Positions 24,477-32,317 of a stretch of 64,000 bases of DNA are shown here, piece by piece. The DNA comes from a bacterium (GTDB lineage: Bacteria > BMS3Abin14). How positions within the stretch are numbered: the stretch's first letter is position 1; every line of letters begins with the position of its first letter. The position numbers were made by a program, and so were the translations under genes. The DNA lies in contig JARGFZ010000001.1 in assembly GCA_029210965.1 (NCBI GenBank), forward strand, positions 234,449 through 298,448, given 5' to 3'. The notes beneath the pieces were generated by a model. That model made no database searches and was not told the DNA's origin. It worked only from the letters and a program-made list of their open reading frames with translations.

Positions 24477-25772
24477 CTAGAATTTCAGGTGCGGGAGTTC
24501 CCTGGACATTTCCAGGAACCTTTTTGCATTTTTTTTGATCAGCTCTAGTAATTCTTGAGCAAAATCCATCTCGCTACCACTCTCAATATCATCCATCGGT
24601 AAAGCATCTAGATTTCCTGGAACAGCTGTGCACAAATTTTCTAAGCTGGTTGCCACCTGCCGCTGCGGAAGCTTACACTCGATACAAAACTCGGCTAATT
24701 GGTATGGGAGAATTTCCTCAATAACAAACTCATCACCTATGGCCATCGCAAGGTCAAAGTCGAATTCATCGCCGTAAACATCGATATTCAGCAAATCATA
24801 ACTCGGCGCCACATCGATCCCGGATCTACTGACAAAGAACGAGATGTTCTTGCCGTGGGCATCGCTGTTGCCGATCAATAGCTGGAACAGAGTCCAGTTG
24901 AGCAGGTCTCTTTTAGCCATAGCCGGAACGCGGCAGTTTTTACTGGATTCAAACAGCCTCGGGAGGCTGGCACCGGTTCTGATTCGCGCCCCTTCACCAG
25001 ATTTACCGTAAGGGCGTTCGTATTTATAAGTAGGGGGCATATCAAGCATCTGGCATCCATCTATCAGATGCAATCTTTCGACTTTGCCATTTTTCCAAAG
25101 CCGATCGAAACGATCTACCATTAAAACCGGTTCACCCAATCGCTTCAAAGAAACCTTCGCAACCGGGAGTTTTACTGATCGAGCTAACTCCATACAGATG
25201 AACTCATTGACCATCATGTGCATATCAGGCCGCTTACCGAATTTCAGAATATGAGTTGAAGCCAATTCACCTTCGCCGAACCCCATAACCCCGTCAGGCC
25301 TGATCATGACAGGGAGCTTTTCCTGGACACCCGCTACTGACAGGCGTGTCTTACCGTCCCACCTGGCAATGGAAACCTGCTGGCGCTGTGCGATGCGTTC
25401 TGTCAACTCCTCAGTGCTGACCTCTCTGAAATCGGTCTCCCTCGGTCCCTGATTAGCGGTTTCATATTGAAAAGTTAGAGCACCTGTCGTCTCGGTACCG
25501 ATCAAGGCAATCAAACCAAAGATGTTGTTTTTCGAGATCTGATTGTCCACCGACAGTTCTTCGAGCCACTTGCCCTCCGGAAGGAGGTTTGAAAGGAACC
25601 GCTTTACTCGTTCAGACTCACACTCACCTATCCGCAGGTGTGGAGATATCGCGTAGCCCTGGCTTTGAATCCATGATGGTACATACTCCAAACCATACCT
25701 GTCTTCCTTGCCTTCAAGGGTAAGTGTCCCAAGTAGTTCGCGATTCAAAAATACAGTAAGTGCCTCTGCCAT
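24477..25772 (-). CDS. hipA: HipA-family serine/threonine kinase toxin
   Basis: A 431-residue protein-kinase-fold toxin. In E. coli HipA phosphorylates GltX and so stalls translation and promotes persistence. The N-terminal subdomain (GTLTLEGKEDRYGLEYVPSW), the mid-region SVAGVQEKLPV with a P-loop-like segment, and the catalytic core GNSDAHGKNISFF (catalytic Asp and Asn) are visible, with the metal-binding APSYDLLN after it. The ATG at 25772 overlaps the hipB stop by one base (TGATG) and has GGGAGGG just upstream; a longer frame to 25820 lies inside hipB and is not used. It looks intact. Confidence 0.92.
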   Translation of the reverse strand: MAEALTVFLNRELLGTLTLEGKEDRYGLEYVPSWIQSQGYAISPHLRIGECESERVKRFLSNLLPEGKWLEELSVDNQISKNNIFGLIALIGTETTGALTFQYETANQGPRETDFREVSTEELTERIAQRQQVSIARWDGKTRLSVAGVQEKLPVMIRPDGVMGFGEGELASTHILKFGKRPDMHMMVNEFICMELARSVKLPVAKVSLKRLGEPVLMVDRFDRLWKNGKVERLHLIDGCQMLDMPPTYKYERPYGKSGEGARIRTGASLPRLFESSKNCRVPAMAKRDLLNWTLFQLLIGNSDAHGKNISFFVSRSGIDVAPSYDLLNIDVYGDEFDFDLAMAIGDEFVIEEILPYQLAEFCIECKLPQRQVATSLENLCTAVPGNLDALPMDDIESGSEMDFAQELLELIKKNAKRFLEMSRELPHLKF

Positions 25773-26026
25773 CAACCCTCCCACGATTCCACTATGAGCT
25801 TTATACCGAGCATGCGGCATACGGTTAAAATGCTGGAAAGATTAACGTCCCCCTTTGCGGTTTCAATCCTGGTAAGGGTGTCAACTGCTACTCCGCAAAA
25901 GGCAGCTGCTTCATGCATACCCATACCTGATTGAGTCCTGCGAGCGCGGACAAACTTCCCCAGAGTTTCAGCATCGAGCGGGCCGACCTGAACAGGGGTT
26001 GGTATTGGTTTGATGTTTTTAGCCAT
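25772..26026 (-). CDS. hipB: HipB-type antitoxin and operon repressor (Xre family)
   Basis: An 84-residue protein with an Xre/Cro helix-turn-helix (LGKFVRARRTQSGMGMHEAAAFCGVAVDTLTRIETAKGDVNLSSILTV). It should bind and neutralise HipA and repress its own promoter. The ATG at 26026 has GGGGGAG six bases upstream. Two matching inverted repeats lie directly upstream (26040-26065 and 26092-26111), as expected for its operators. Confidence 0.92.
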   Translation of the reverse strand: MAKNIKPIPTPVQVGPLDAETLGKFVRARRTQSGMGMHEAAAFCGVAVDTLTRIETAKGDVNLSSILTVCRMLGIKLIVESWEG

Positions 26027-26039
26027 TCCAGTCTCCCCC

Positions 26040-26065
26040 ATAAATACTGCTTAAGCAGTATTTAT
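26040..26065. promoter_or_regulatory. HipB operator O1, perfect 26-bp palindrome
   Basis: Half-sites AATACTG and CAGTATT are separated by six bases (CTTAAG), embedded in a perfect palindrome of 26 bp. It covers the likely -10 box of hipBA, so HipB binding would block RNA polymerase. Confidence 0.8.
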
Positions 26066-26087
26066 GCCACAAGAAAGCCGTAGTCAA
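26059..26087 (-). promoter_or_regulatory. hipBA promoter
   Basis: On the minus strand TTGACT (26082-26087) and TAAATA (26059-26064) are spaced 17 bp. The promoter lies between the two operators and its -10 box overlaps O1. Confidence 0.65.
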
Positions 26088-26091
26088 GTTA

Positions 26092-26111
26092 AATACTGCC
26101 AAGCCAGTATT
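26092..26111. promoter_or_regulatory. HipB operator O2
   Basis: AATACTG (26092-26098) and CAGTATT (26105-26111) with the same six-base spacer length as O1. Centre-to-centre distance to O1 is 49 bp, placing O2 just upstream of the -35 box. Confidence 0.75.
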
Positions 26112-26123
26112 ATTTCTGACAGG

Positions 26124-26230
26124 TACTAGCCCGCATAATTCATGATGTTTATCGTGCCATTCCCATTTATCCATATTTGCCACACAGTTAGCTCACATCT
26201 CATCACCATCATGAATAATGCGGGCTAGTA
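26124..26230. mobile_element. 107-bp inverted-repeat element (MITE-like)
   Basis: TACTAGCCCGCATAATTCAT... at 26124-26147 matches the inverted complement at 26207-26230 in 23 of 24 positions. The 59 bp between them code for nothing recognisable. The element abuts the broken end of the group II intron remnant. It could be a miniature transposable element or the paired ends of a deleted insertion sequence; no transposase is present. Confidence 0.6.
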
Positions 26231-26889
26231 GTTGTGTCCAGTGGTGAAAAGCATCGCTTTTATGGCAACCGCGCCTTGACCCAGCCTGAAGCCTTCCACA
26301 ATGAAGATAGACGTTCGCAAGTAAAGGCGAGATACTGCCGCCTTGCGGAGTGCCTTCATCCATACGAGAAACCGACAAAGTCCGTCTCGTAAATACAGTT
26401 CAGAATGCCAACCACCGCGCGCTGAACGATCCTGTCTTCCAGCACGGGGATGCCTATTGGCCGCTGACGTCCGTCACCCTTGGGTATATGCACCCGTAAG
26501 ACGGGCTTTGCGCGATGTGAACCGCAGCCCCTTATCATCGGAGGCCGCCTGCCGTATACGTTCCCGCGCGTTTTGCAGGTTAGAGGTTCGGCTGCAGGTA
26601 CCTGCCCTTGGCTGTGTTTGCGGTTTCTTGCTGTGTGCCCGTTTAGGACCGTCCATACCATCCCCTTACCCGACTTTGTGTCCGGTACCTGTTCGCGAAA
26701 ACGTATTCCCTTTGGCCAGCCCCCTTCCCTCCACCCACTCCGCGGATCACGGCGCACCGCAACCCTTGTTCGCAAGCTTCACTGGCGCCCTTACGGACGC
26801 CAGCGCATGACTCGGGGAACGATGTGGGTCGCTAGCCCTTCATCGTATGAGACTTACACTCACTACCTTTCGCCGGTCTCCTGGCGCAC
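26231..26889 (-). mobile_element. Decayed group II intron with internally deleted reverse transcriptase
   Basis: The intron 5' end is recognisable on the minus strand at 26889: GTGCGCCAGGAGACCGG followed by AAAGGTAGTGAGTGTAAGTC, the usual start of bacterial group II introns. The LtrA-type reading frame then gives [29 protein letters not shown] and [11 protein letters not shown] (RT blocks 1-3). It jumps, with a frame change near 26365, directly to EGTPQGGSISPLLANVYLH (RT block 5). The roughly 150 residues between, the YADD catalytic motif, the maturase and any domain V/VI are absent. It cannot splice or move by itself. Confidence 0.8.
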
Positions 26890-27105
26890 TGGATTCCGGG
26901 TCAAGAGCATTCACCCCCACATCTGTCCTCCCCCTCCTTCGACAGGCTCAGGACCCCGAGCAAAGTCGAGGGGCTCGAGGGGGAGGAAGAATAAGGAACA
27001 GTGACTATTTGTCGGCCCGGAATGACGGAGATGGAGGTTTCTTCTGCGTTCTGCGTGCTGAATTTTGGATCCCCCATCATTTGAATCCTTCATCAGAGGC
27101 TAGTA
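26890..27105. other. Repeat-rich gap before the helicase gene
   Basis: It contains CTTCGACAGGCTCAGGACC near 26937 followed by AAAGTCGAGG (an imperfect inverted repeat of a phrase also seen at 45605 and 61911), and CTGCGTTCTGCGTGCTG at 27043. No gene seen. Confidence 0.5.
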
Positions 27106-27134
27106 TTGACAGGAGGCTAGCCTTAACCTAAACT
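27106..27134 (+). promoter_or_regulatory. Promoter of the DEAD-box helicase gene
   Basis: TTGACA (27106-27111) and TAAACT (27129-27134), 17 bp apart, about 45 bp upstream of the GTG start. Confidence 0.65.
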
Positions 27135-27176
27135 CTGACAACACCAAAACCCATTAAAATAAAGGAATACCAACTA

Positions 27177-28547
27177 GTGACAGAATACGATCAACCAGAA
27201 AAAAACACCCCCTCCCCCACTCTCCCTCTCGCCCCATCCTATGGCTTTGAAAGTCTTGATCTCCCTGAAGAGGTTATGGCCGGTATCAGAGATGCCGGCT
27301 TTGTTGAGATGACCCCTGTCCAGAGCAGGTCCCTTCCCCTGGCCCTGGAGGGCAAGGATGTCTGCGCTCAGGCCCAGACCGGTACAGGGAAAACAGCCGC
27401 ATTCCTCATCAGCGTTTTCACCAGCATATTGAGGGCCGACCATTCGCCGAAACGCAAGAACCCCCTGGCACTGGTTCTGGCCCCAACCAGGGAACTGGCC
27501 CTGCAGATATACCGTGAAGGTGAACTGCTCGGAAAACACACCGGGCTTCGCCTGGCCGCTATTTACGGCGGGGAGGGGTTTAACAGACAGGAAGAGGCAT
27601 TGAAAAAAGGCACCGATGTGATTATCGGGACCCCGGGACGTCTCATCGATTTCATGCGCCGCAACATCCTCAACCTGGGACAGATCCAGTTCCTGGTCAT
27701 CGACGAAGCTGACCGGATGCTCGACCTGGGCTTCTGGGATGAGCTGAAAGCTATTTTCCGCCGCCTGCCACCTTCTGAAAAAAGACAGTCCCTGCTTTTC
27801 TCAGCCACCCTTGATCGCAGGACCCGCTCCATAGCCAGAGAGTTCATGAACAGGCCCAAAGATGTGGAGATCCGCCCGGACAAACTGACCGCCGAGGGGA
27901 TCGACCAGATGGTCTACCATGTGGACAGAGAGATGAAGTTCCCGCTCCTCCTCGGGATCCTGGATAAAGAAGAGGTACCCAAGGGGCTCATATTCACCAA
28001 CATGAAGATCACCGCCAGTTGGCTCGTCCACAAACTGAAAGAGCACGGTATCACGGATATCGGCCTGCTGACAGGGGACCTCCGGCAGTCAGCTCGGAAC
28101 CGCGTCCTGGAGCGTTTTAAACTTGGGAAACTGCCCCTGCTCATCGCTTCTGATGTGGCTTCCAGAGGCCTTCACATTGATGATGTCACTCACATAATCA
28201 ACTACGACGTCCCCCAGGATCCAGAGGACTATGTTCATCGCATCGGCCGTACCGCGCGGGCGGGCAAGAGGGGCAAGGCGTACACCCTGGCCTGCGACCA
28301 GTACGTGTACACTCTCCCCGCCATCGAGGAGCTCTTGTCCGACAAGATCCCTTCCCAGATACCTTACGATGAGGATTTCGGTGAGGACAAGACGCCTGAA
28401 TTCACCATCCGGAAGATGATGGCCCTCGAGAGGGAGGAAAAACGCCGGCGGGCCCCAAAAAGCCAGCCACCCAGACCCCGCCCAAGCTCAAGCCCCAGGG
28501 GCAAACGGCAGACCCAGATCTCCAAAAGCGGGAGGCCAAGGCGATAA
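27177..28547 (+). CDS. DEAD-box ATP-dependent RNA helicase (RhlB/RhlE-like)
   Basis: A 456-residue RNA helicase. Motifs in order: Q motif MTPVQSRSLPLAL, motif I AQTGTGKT, Ia PTRELA, II VIDEADRM, III SAT, V DVASRGLHID and VI HRIGRTARAG. After the two RecA-like domains comes a basic tail (KRRRAPKSQPPRPRPSSSPRGKR) that likely binds RNA. The start is GTG at 27177 with GGA 11 bases upstream. It fits the RhlE/RhlB group used in mRNA decay and ribosome assembly; pnp is elsewhere in the window but not linked. A GATCTCA tract follows four bases after the stop codon. Confidence 0.93.
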   Translation: MTEYDQPEKNTPSPTLPLAPSYGFESLDLPEEVMAGIRDAGFVEMTPVQSRSLPLALEGKDVCAQAQTGTGKTAAFLISVFTSILRADHSPKRKNPLALVLAPTRELALQIYREGELLGKHTGLRLAAIYGGEGFNRQEEALKKGTDVIIGTPGRLIDFMRRNILNLGQIQFLVIDEADRMLDLGFWDELKAIFRRLPPSEKRQSLLFSATLDRRTRSIAREFMNRPKDVEIRPDKLTAEGIDQMVYHVDREMKFPLLLGILDKEEVPKGLIFTNMKITASWLVHKLKEHGITDIGLLTGDLRQSARNRVLERFKLGKLPLLIASDVASRGLHIDDVTHIINYDVPQDPEDYVHRIGRTARAGKRGKAYTLACDQYVYTLPAIEELLSDKIPSQIPYDEDFGEDKTPEFTIRKMMALEREEKRRRAPKSQPPRPRPSSSPRGKRQTQISKSGRPRR

Positions 28548-28551
28548 TATC

Positions 28552-28582
28552 GATCTCAGATCTCAGATCTCAGATCTCAAAA
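28552..28582. repeat. 7-nt-period tract, GATCTCA family, copy 4
   Basis: Four units of GATCTCA in a row followed by AAAAAA, four bases after the helicase stop codon. The cleanest of the six tracts. Confidence 0.75.
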
Positions 28583-28712
28583 AAGATCTGCTTCACGCCC
28601 CCAAGTCATGTCATAGGCGTGAAACGTTATCACTGATCCATATATTCTGGGTTCTGGGTTCAACATCCTGCGCCCTGCTTTTCCATTTTTAAAATTCATG
28701 TACAATAGTCCA

Positions 28713-29456
28713 ATGAAATCACTTTCCCTGAAAACCCTTTTCCTGTCCCTGATAACCGTCTACCTCCTGCTGGCGGCTGGATGTGCTGGAACCTACACCC
28801 CTGCCCCTCCCCTGTGGGACTCATCCCTTTACAATACGGTCGCCGTCCTGCCGGTGAGGATGACCATCGCCACAGGGAGACCACCCTTCACCTCCGAAGA
28901 TACGGAACTTTCCGGAACCATGGGCGGCAAAATGCAGGAGGCCCTGTCCATAGTCGTGCGCTATCGGGGCTATGAAGTCCTGTCACCGGATGACCTTAGC
29001 GAAAGGTTGATGAAAGAGGACGACCTTGCCGATGCCTTTGTCAGCCTGGCCGCGTCCCAGGGTCTTATGGGACCGGATCGAACCGCCTCACCTGAGGAAG
29101 GGATGGAAGGAGCCGCTCTTATCGCTGAAAAACTGGGAGCGGACCTCCTGGTGATCGCTTACGGGCAGGGTGAATACCACAGCGGCGGGGAGAACCTGGT
29201 CCAGACCCTTGTCACCGGTTTTCTATCTAAAGGAAAACAGCAGTACAACGCTCCCCCCTCCTTCCTGGAGGCCAATATCCTCTTCGTAGACCCTGCGATG
29301 GGACGCCGTATCGCACGCTTCCCAGGGTCAAGAATGGCCTACGAGAGTGAGATCATTCCATTGTCGAAGGCGTTGGACAGGGTGTTGAGGAGAGTACCTG
29401 TAAAGCAGAATCCAGAACGCAGAATGCAGAACGCAGAAGAACTGCCGAAACCGTAG
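28713..29456 (+). CDS. Lipoprotein of unknown function
   Basis: A 247-residue lipoprotein: signal MKSLSLKTLFLSLITVYLLL with lipobox LAAGC, then a soluble domain. The pattern VAVLPVRMTIATG, YRGYEVLSPDDLSERL and AEKLGADLLVIAYG resembles the fold of lipoproteins such as GNA1162/DUF799 and CsgG-type proteins, in which a nucleotide-binding-like core forms at the outer membrane. That comparison is tentative. The last 17 residues (KQNPERRMQNAEELPKP) are encoded by a CAGAACG/CAGAATG tandem tract and do not look like part of the fold; the original stop codon was probably lost to the repeat. The start at 28713 is preferred to an ATG at 28698. Confidence 0.7.
   Translation: MKSLSLKTLFLSLITVYLLLAAGCAGTYTPAPPLWDSSLYNTVAVLPVRMTIATGRPPFTSEDTELSGTMGGKMQEALSIVVRYRGYEVLSPDDLSERLMKEDDLADAFVSLAASQGLMGPDRTASPEEGMEGAALIAEKLGADLLVIAYGQGEYHSGGENLVQTLVTGFLSKGKQQYNAPPSFLEANILFVDPAMGRRIARFPGSRMAYESEIIPLSKALDRVLRRVPVKQNPERRMQNAEELPKP
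29405..29439. repeat. 7-nt-period tract (CAGAACG family) inside a gene end
   Basis: CAGAATC, CAGAACG, CAGAATG, CAGAACG, CAGAAG at a 7-nt period (with one 1-base slip) within the last codons of the lipoprotein gene. It is the complement of the TTCTGCG family. Confidence 0.65.
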
Positions 29457-29522
29457 GAAGCGGTTCCAGGTTCCGGGTTCCGGGTCACAGATTCCGAGAT
29501 TATTAAGAATTACCAACCAAAT

Positions 29523-29559
29523 AAAGAGCCGATCCTGGTTTTTACGGGATCGGCTCTTT
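29523..29559. terminator. Bidirectional terminator between convergent genes
   Basis: AAAGAGCCGATCC and GGATCGGCTCTTT form a 13-bp stem around TGGTTTTTACG. It lies between the stop codons of the lipoprotein (plus) and the octaheme cytochrome (minus). Confidence 0.85.
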
Positions 29560-29571
29560 GTATAAGATCTT

Positions 29572-29601
29572 ATTCTGCGTCCTGCGTTCTGCGTTCTGTT
29601 T
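29572..29601. repeat. 7-nt-period tract, TTCTGCG family
   Basis: TTCTGCG, TCCTGCG, TTCTGCG, TTCTG, ending next to the stop codon of the octaheme cytochrome at 29603. Confidence 0.65.
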
Positions 29602-29602
29602 C

Positions 29603-31108
29603 CTACTGGTTCCCGGCTCCTGGCTCCAGGCTCCGCCTTTTCATCTCTATTATCTCTTGCATTTCCTCCAGATTCCTCGACATCTCCCACCAGCCGTTCT
29701 TAAACGTGGCGTAGTCAGGAGCGCCCGTCATGGCGGAAGAGTATTTAATGGAGTTGGCGTAAAAAAGCCACTGCAGTGACCACCGCTTTTCGATGGCCTC
29801 GTCAAAGGGGTTGCTCTCGTCTGCCACTCCGGCATCCCACGCCGACTGCATCACCTGGGTGGCCGTGAGGATCATTCTGTCCACCTCCTCGATGGTCTGG
29901 TCCATTTTGGCGAAGTGACCCGTGAACCAATCGGTGCTGTGGCAGCCGCCGCATACCGCAGTCATGCTTGCCTTGCGTGTTTCCTGGGCAGCCTCATCGA
30001 TAAGGTATTCGGTCGCCGGATCCCCTGCGAAGGTGGTGGGCAAAGGAAGGCCGTCGGCGTTCCGGATTATTGTCACGTCACCTTTGCGCGGCTGGGGATG
30101 GCTGTATATAAGGCTGAACAGACGCACCCAGAGCCGGCTTCCAAAATCGTGGGTCCTTTCGGCAAGGACCTCACCGTCCGGGTTCGTTATGAGGCTGTTG
30201 TGGCACACCGAACAGGTGGGCGCCGTAAAATCTTCCCCCAGTACCCAGGGCACATTATCAAAATTCCATTCCTGCTTCTTCGAAAGGTAGATGTTTCCGT
30301 GTTTGCTTTCCTTGTATACGTTCCAGGCAGGGGTGTCCGGCTCCACATGGCATTGAGCACAGGTGTAGGGTTTACGAGCGATCTCGATAGAGAAGGAGTG
30401 GCGTGGGTGGCAGGCCGTGCAGGAACCGAAGCTGCCGTCAGGGTTGATCCGCCCCACTCCTTCATTGGGCCAACCGGCAAGATCCGGAACCTGGATCTCT
30501 CCGAGGAGATCTGTGTCGATGGTCTTCATGCCCCTGACCTCGATCCTCGTACCGTGGCACCCGAGGCAGGTCTCGTGAAGAGCGTTGGTGCTGGCGACGG
30601 CCGTCTTGAATTCGCCGTCCACCCACGTCTTGTGTCCGAGAATGGAGTCTGCCAGCGTCATGTAAAGAGGGTTGTCAATAAGGTTCCCGTGGGCCATGGC
30701 CTTTTTGGACCCGCTGTACTGCTGGACCTCCACAGTGTGGCATGTGGAACAGTCCACGGGTGATACCACCACGTTGATGGTATAGCCATTATGCTCGAAA
30801 CTGTCGGCGTGACTGCCGGTGTTCTGCCCGTGGCATTCGAAGCAACCCACCGCCACCTTGGAAAGAGCCTCAGGGATCGAATCGGATGATACGCGTCGGG
30901 CCAGTTTATCTTTTTTTAGAGCCTGGGCAGGCACTGTCCGGGAGTGGCGGCTACGCTGCCAGTCCTTGACGATCCCGGGGGTGGCGATGATATGGCAGCC
31001 TAAACACTCCTCGGTCTGAAGACTGACGGGGGCCAAATTCCCCTCCACCGCGAGGATCGGCACCGGCAACAGAAGGGTTAGAACCAGGATGAGGATCGTA
31101 TTTCTCAT
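29603..31108 (-). CDS. Octaheme cytochrome c, hydroxylamine-oxidoreductase (HAO)-like
   Basis: Exported 501-residue protein: signal peptide (MRNTILILVLTLLLPVPILAV) and eight CxxCH heme-binding motifs (CLGCH, CFECH, CSTCH, CLGCH, CTACH, CAQCH, CSVCH, CGGCH), none with the CxxCK of NrfA or tetrathionate reductase. After heme 8 comes a long helical tail (about 110 residues: DQTIEEVDRMILTATQVMQSAW ... NGWWEMSRNLEEMQEI), the layout of the HAO family. Such enzymes oxidise hydroxylamine or hydrazine, or work in reverse on nitrite or NO; the direction depends on a tyrosine cross-link to the P460 heme that I cannot place here. No membrane quinol partner is adjacent. Substrate is therefore open; family call good. 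Confidence 0.85.
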   Translation of the reverse strand: MRNTILILVLTLLLPVPILAVEGNLAPVSLQTEECLGCHIIATPGIVKDWQRSRHSRTVPAQALKKDKLARRVSSDSIPEALSKVAVGCFECHGQNTGSHADSFEHNGYTINVVVSPVDCSTCHTVEVQQYSGSKKAMAHGNLIDNPLYMTLADSILGHKTWVDGEFKTAVASTNALHETCLGCHGTRIEVRGMKTIDTDLLGEIQVPDLAGWPNEGVGRINPDGSFGSCTACHPRHSFSIEIARKPYTCAQCHVEPDTPAWNVYKESKHGNIYLSKKQEWNFDNVPWVLGEDFTAPTCSVCHNSLITNPDGEVLAERTHDFGSRLWVRLFSLIYSHPQPRKGDVTIIRNADGLPLPTTFAGDPATEYLIDEAAQETRKASMTAVCGGCHSTDWFTGHFAKMDQTIEEVDRMILTATQVMQSAWDAGVADESNPFDEAIEKRWSLQWLFYANSIKYSSAMTGAPDYATFKNGWWEMSRNLEEMQEIIEMKRRSLEPGAGNQ

Positions 31109-31140
31109 GAAAGATGTCTCCTAAAAGGTGGATTGTTCTT

Positions 31141-31172
31141 ATCTCAGATCTCAAATCTTATAACTCAGATTC
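31141..31172. repeat. 7-nt-period tract, GATCTCA family, copy 5 (degenerate)
   Basis: ATCTCA, GATCTCA, AATCTTA, TAACTCA, GATTC, 33 bp upstream of the cytochrome start codon. Confidence 0.55.
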
Positions 31173-31333
31173 AATCCAAGATCCAAGAGAAAATAGCAGT
31201 CCATGAATAGAGATTTTACGTTAGCTTTCGCTTTTCTTCCGCGTCCCTCCGCGTACTCTGCGGTAAATTTGGTTTTATCGCTTATAAAGGAACCGAGCCT
31301 TTCTACAGGCTTCTGGATTCTGGCTCCTATTTT

Positions 31334-32314
31334 TTATTCTTCCCACCTGGACACTCCTGGTGTGCCCTCTTCAAGAGCCTGGTTCATGGCCGCTTCGGCC
31401 ATCTCGATCAACCGCTCAACCGTAGCTCCATCCTCAGGGTAACAGGATAAGCCAACGTAGATCTCTGGTGCGATGCCATCACCACCAAGGGATGAGATGA
31501 TCTCTCCCGTTACGCGATCCAATACCCGCACCCCTTCCGCACTCCTGAGATCGGGGAGAATAAAGGCCAGCATCATAGAGCTGTACCGGACCAGGGTGTC
31601 AAAGTTTCTCAGGTGGCTCTGGAAAGTCCGAATAACGTCCAAAAGGGCCTCGTCCTTGGAGACAGACTCCCTGGATATCACGGACATGATCCCCATTGCA
31701 ACTGTACCTCCGCCTCGCCTGGCCCTGGAAAGTTCATTTACCATGGTCTCGTGAAATTCGGAGAAAAGTCCCAGACCGGTCAATTTATCCGTACTACCCG
31801 ATGGATCAGGCTCTTCTTTGGAGGAGGATGAGCTGGCAAGCAGGCTGATCACCCCGGAAACAGCGGCAAACTTTTCAACCTCCCTGGGGGTAAAAGACCT
31901 GTTTTCCCTGCGGAGGGCCGCCGTGACCATGAACACCTTACCAACAGAAACTGTTTTAAAAAGCAGGTAGCGAACCCCTTCCCTGTTCAGGAACGGATCA
32001 TCGGCAAAGGGACCTTTCACGACCAGGGCAGGCACATGGGGGAAATTGGCAGCACGTTCAGCCAATTGGGGTGTTTTCAGCTTCTCTGGCCGTTTGTCTG
32101 CGGCTGTACGAAGCCCCGAGCCGCCCAGGATCCTGGCAGCTCCCCTCCCTGGATGGAGCTGCAATATGGCAAAGGCATCTGCCTCAACCGTCTCCCCCAG
32201 GATATTAACCAGAGTATTGTAAAGGTCCTCCCTGGATCTACTGTCTTCACATGGAGGCAGCTCCAGGAGGCGATTGATCAGTTTGGGAAGGGATGTCGTC
32301 CGGGAAGCAGTCAT
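31334..32314 (-). CDS. GAF-like sensor with degenerate GGDEF domain
   Basis: A 326-residue cytoplasmic protein. Residues about 20-160 look like a GAF-type sensor (ILGETVEADAFAILQLHPG ... REVEKFAAVSGVISLLAS). Residues about 175-320 align with a GGDEF domain: STDKLTGLGLFSEFHETM, then a central strand RYSSMMLAFILPD where GGDEF should be, and YVGLSCYPEDGATVERLIEMAEAAMNQA at the end. Without the GGDEF loop it should not make cyclic di-GMP; it may bind a nucleotide or act as a protein-protein switch. It starts three bases before the next gene's stop, so it is co-transcribed with the secreted pair upstream. Confidence 0.8.
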   Translation of the reverse strand: MTASRTTSLPKLINRLLELPPCEDSRSREDLYNTLVNILGETVEADAFAILQLHPGRGAARILGGSGLRTAADKRPEKLKTPQLAERAANFPHVPALVVKGPFADDPFLNREGVRYLLFKTVSVGKVFMVTAALRRENRSFTPREVEKFAAVSGVISLLASSSSSKEEPDPSGSTDKLTGLGLFSEFHETMVNELSRARRGGGTVAMGIMSVISRESVSKDEALLDVIRTFQSHLRNFDTLVRYSSMMLAFILPDLRSAEGVRVLDRVTGEIISSLGGDGIAPEIYVGLSCYPEDGATVERLIEMAEAAMNQALEEGTPGVSRWEE

Positions 32315-32317
32315 TGA

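Noticed and set aside
29915..30763. 282-residue plus-strand frame opposite the octaheme cytochrome
   Set aside because: The minus strand carries eight CxxCH motifs and a signal peptide; the plus frame has no family features.
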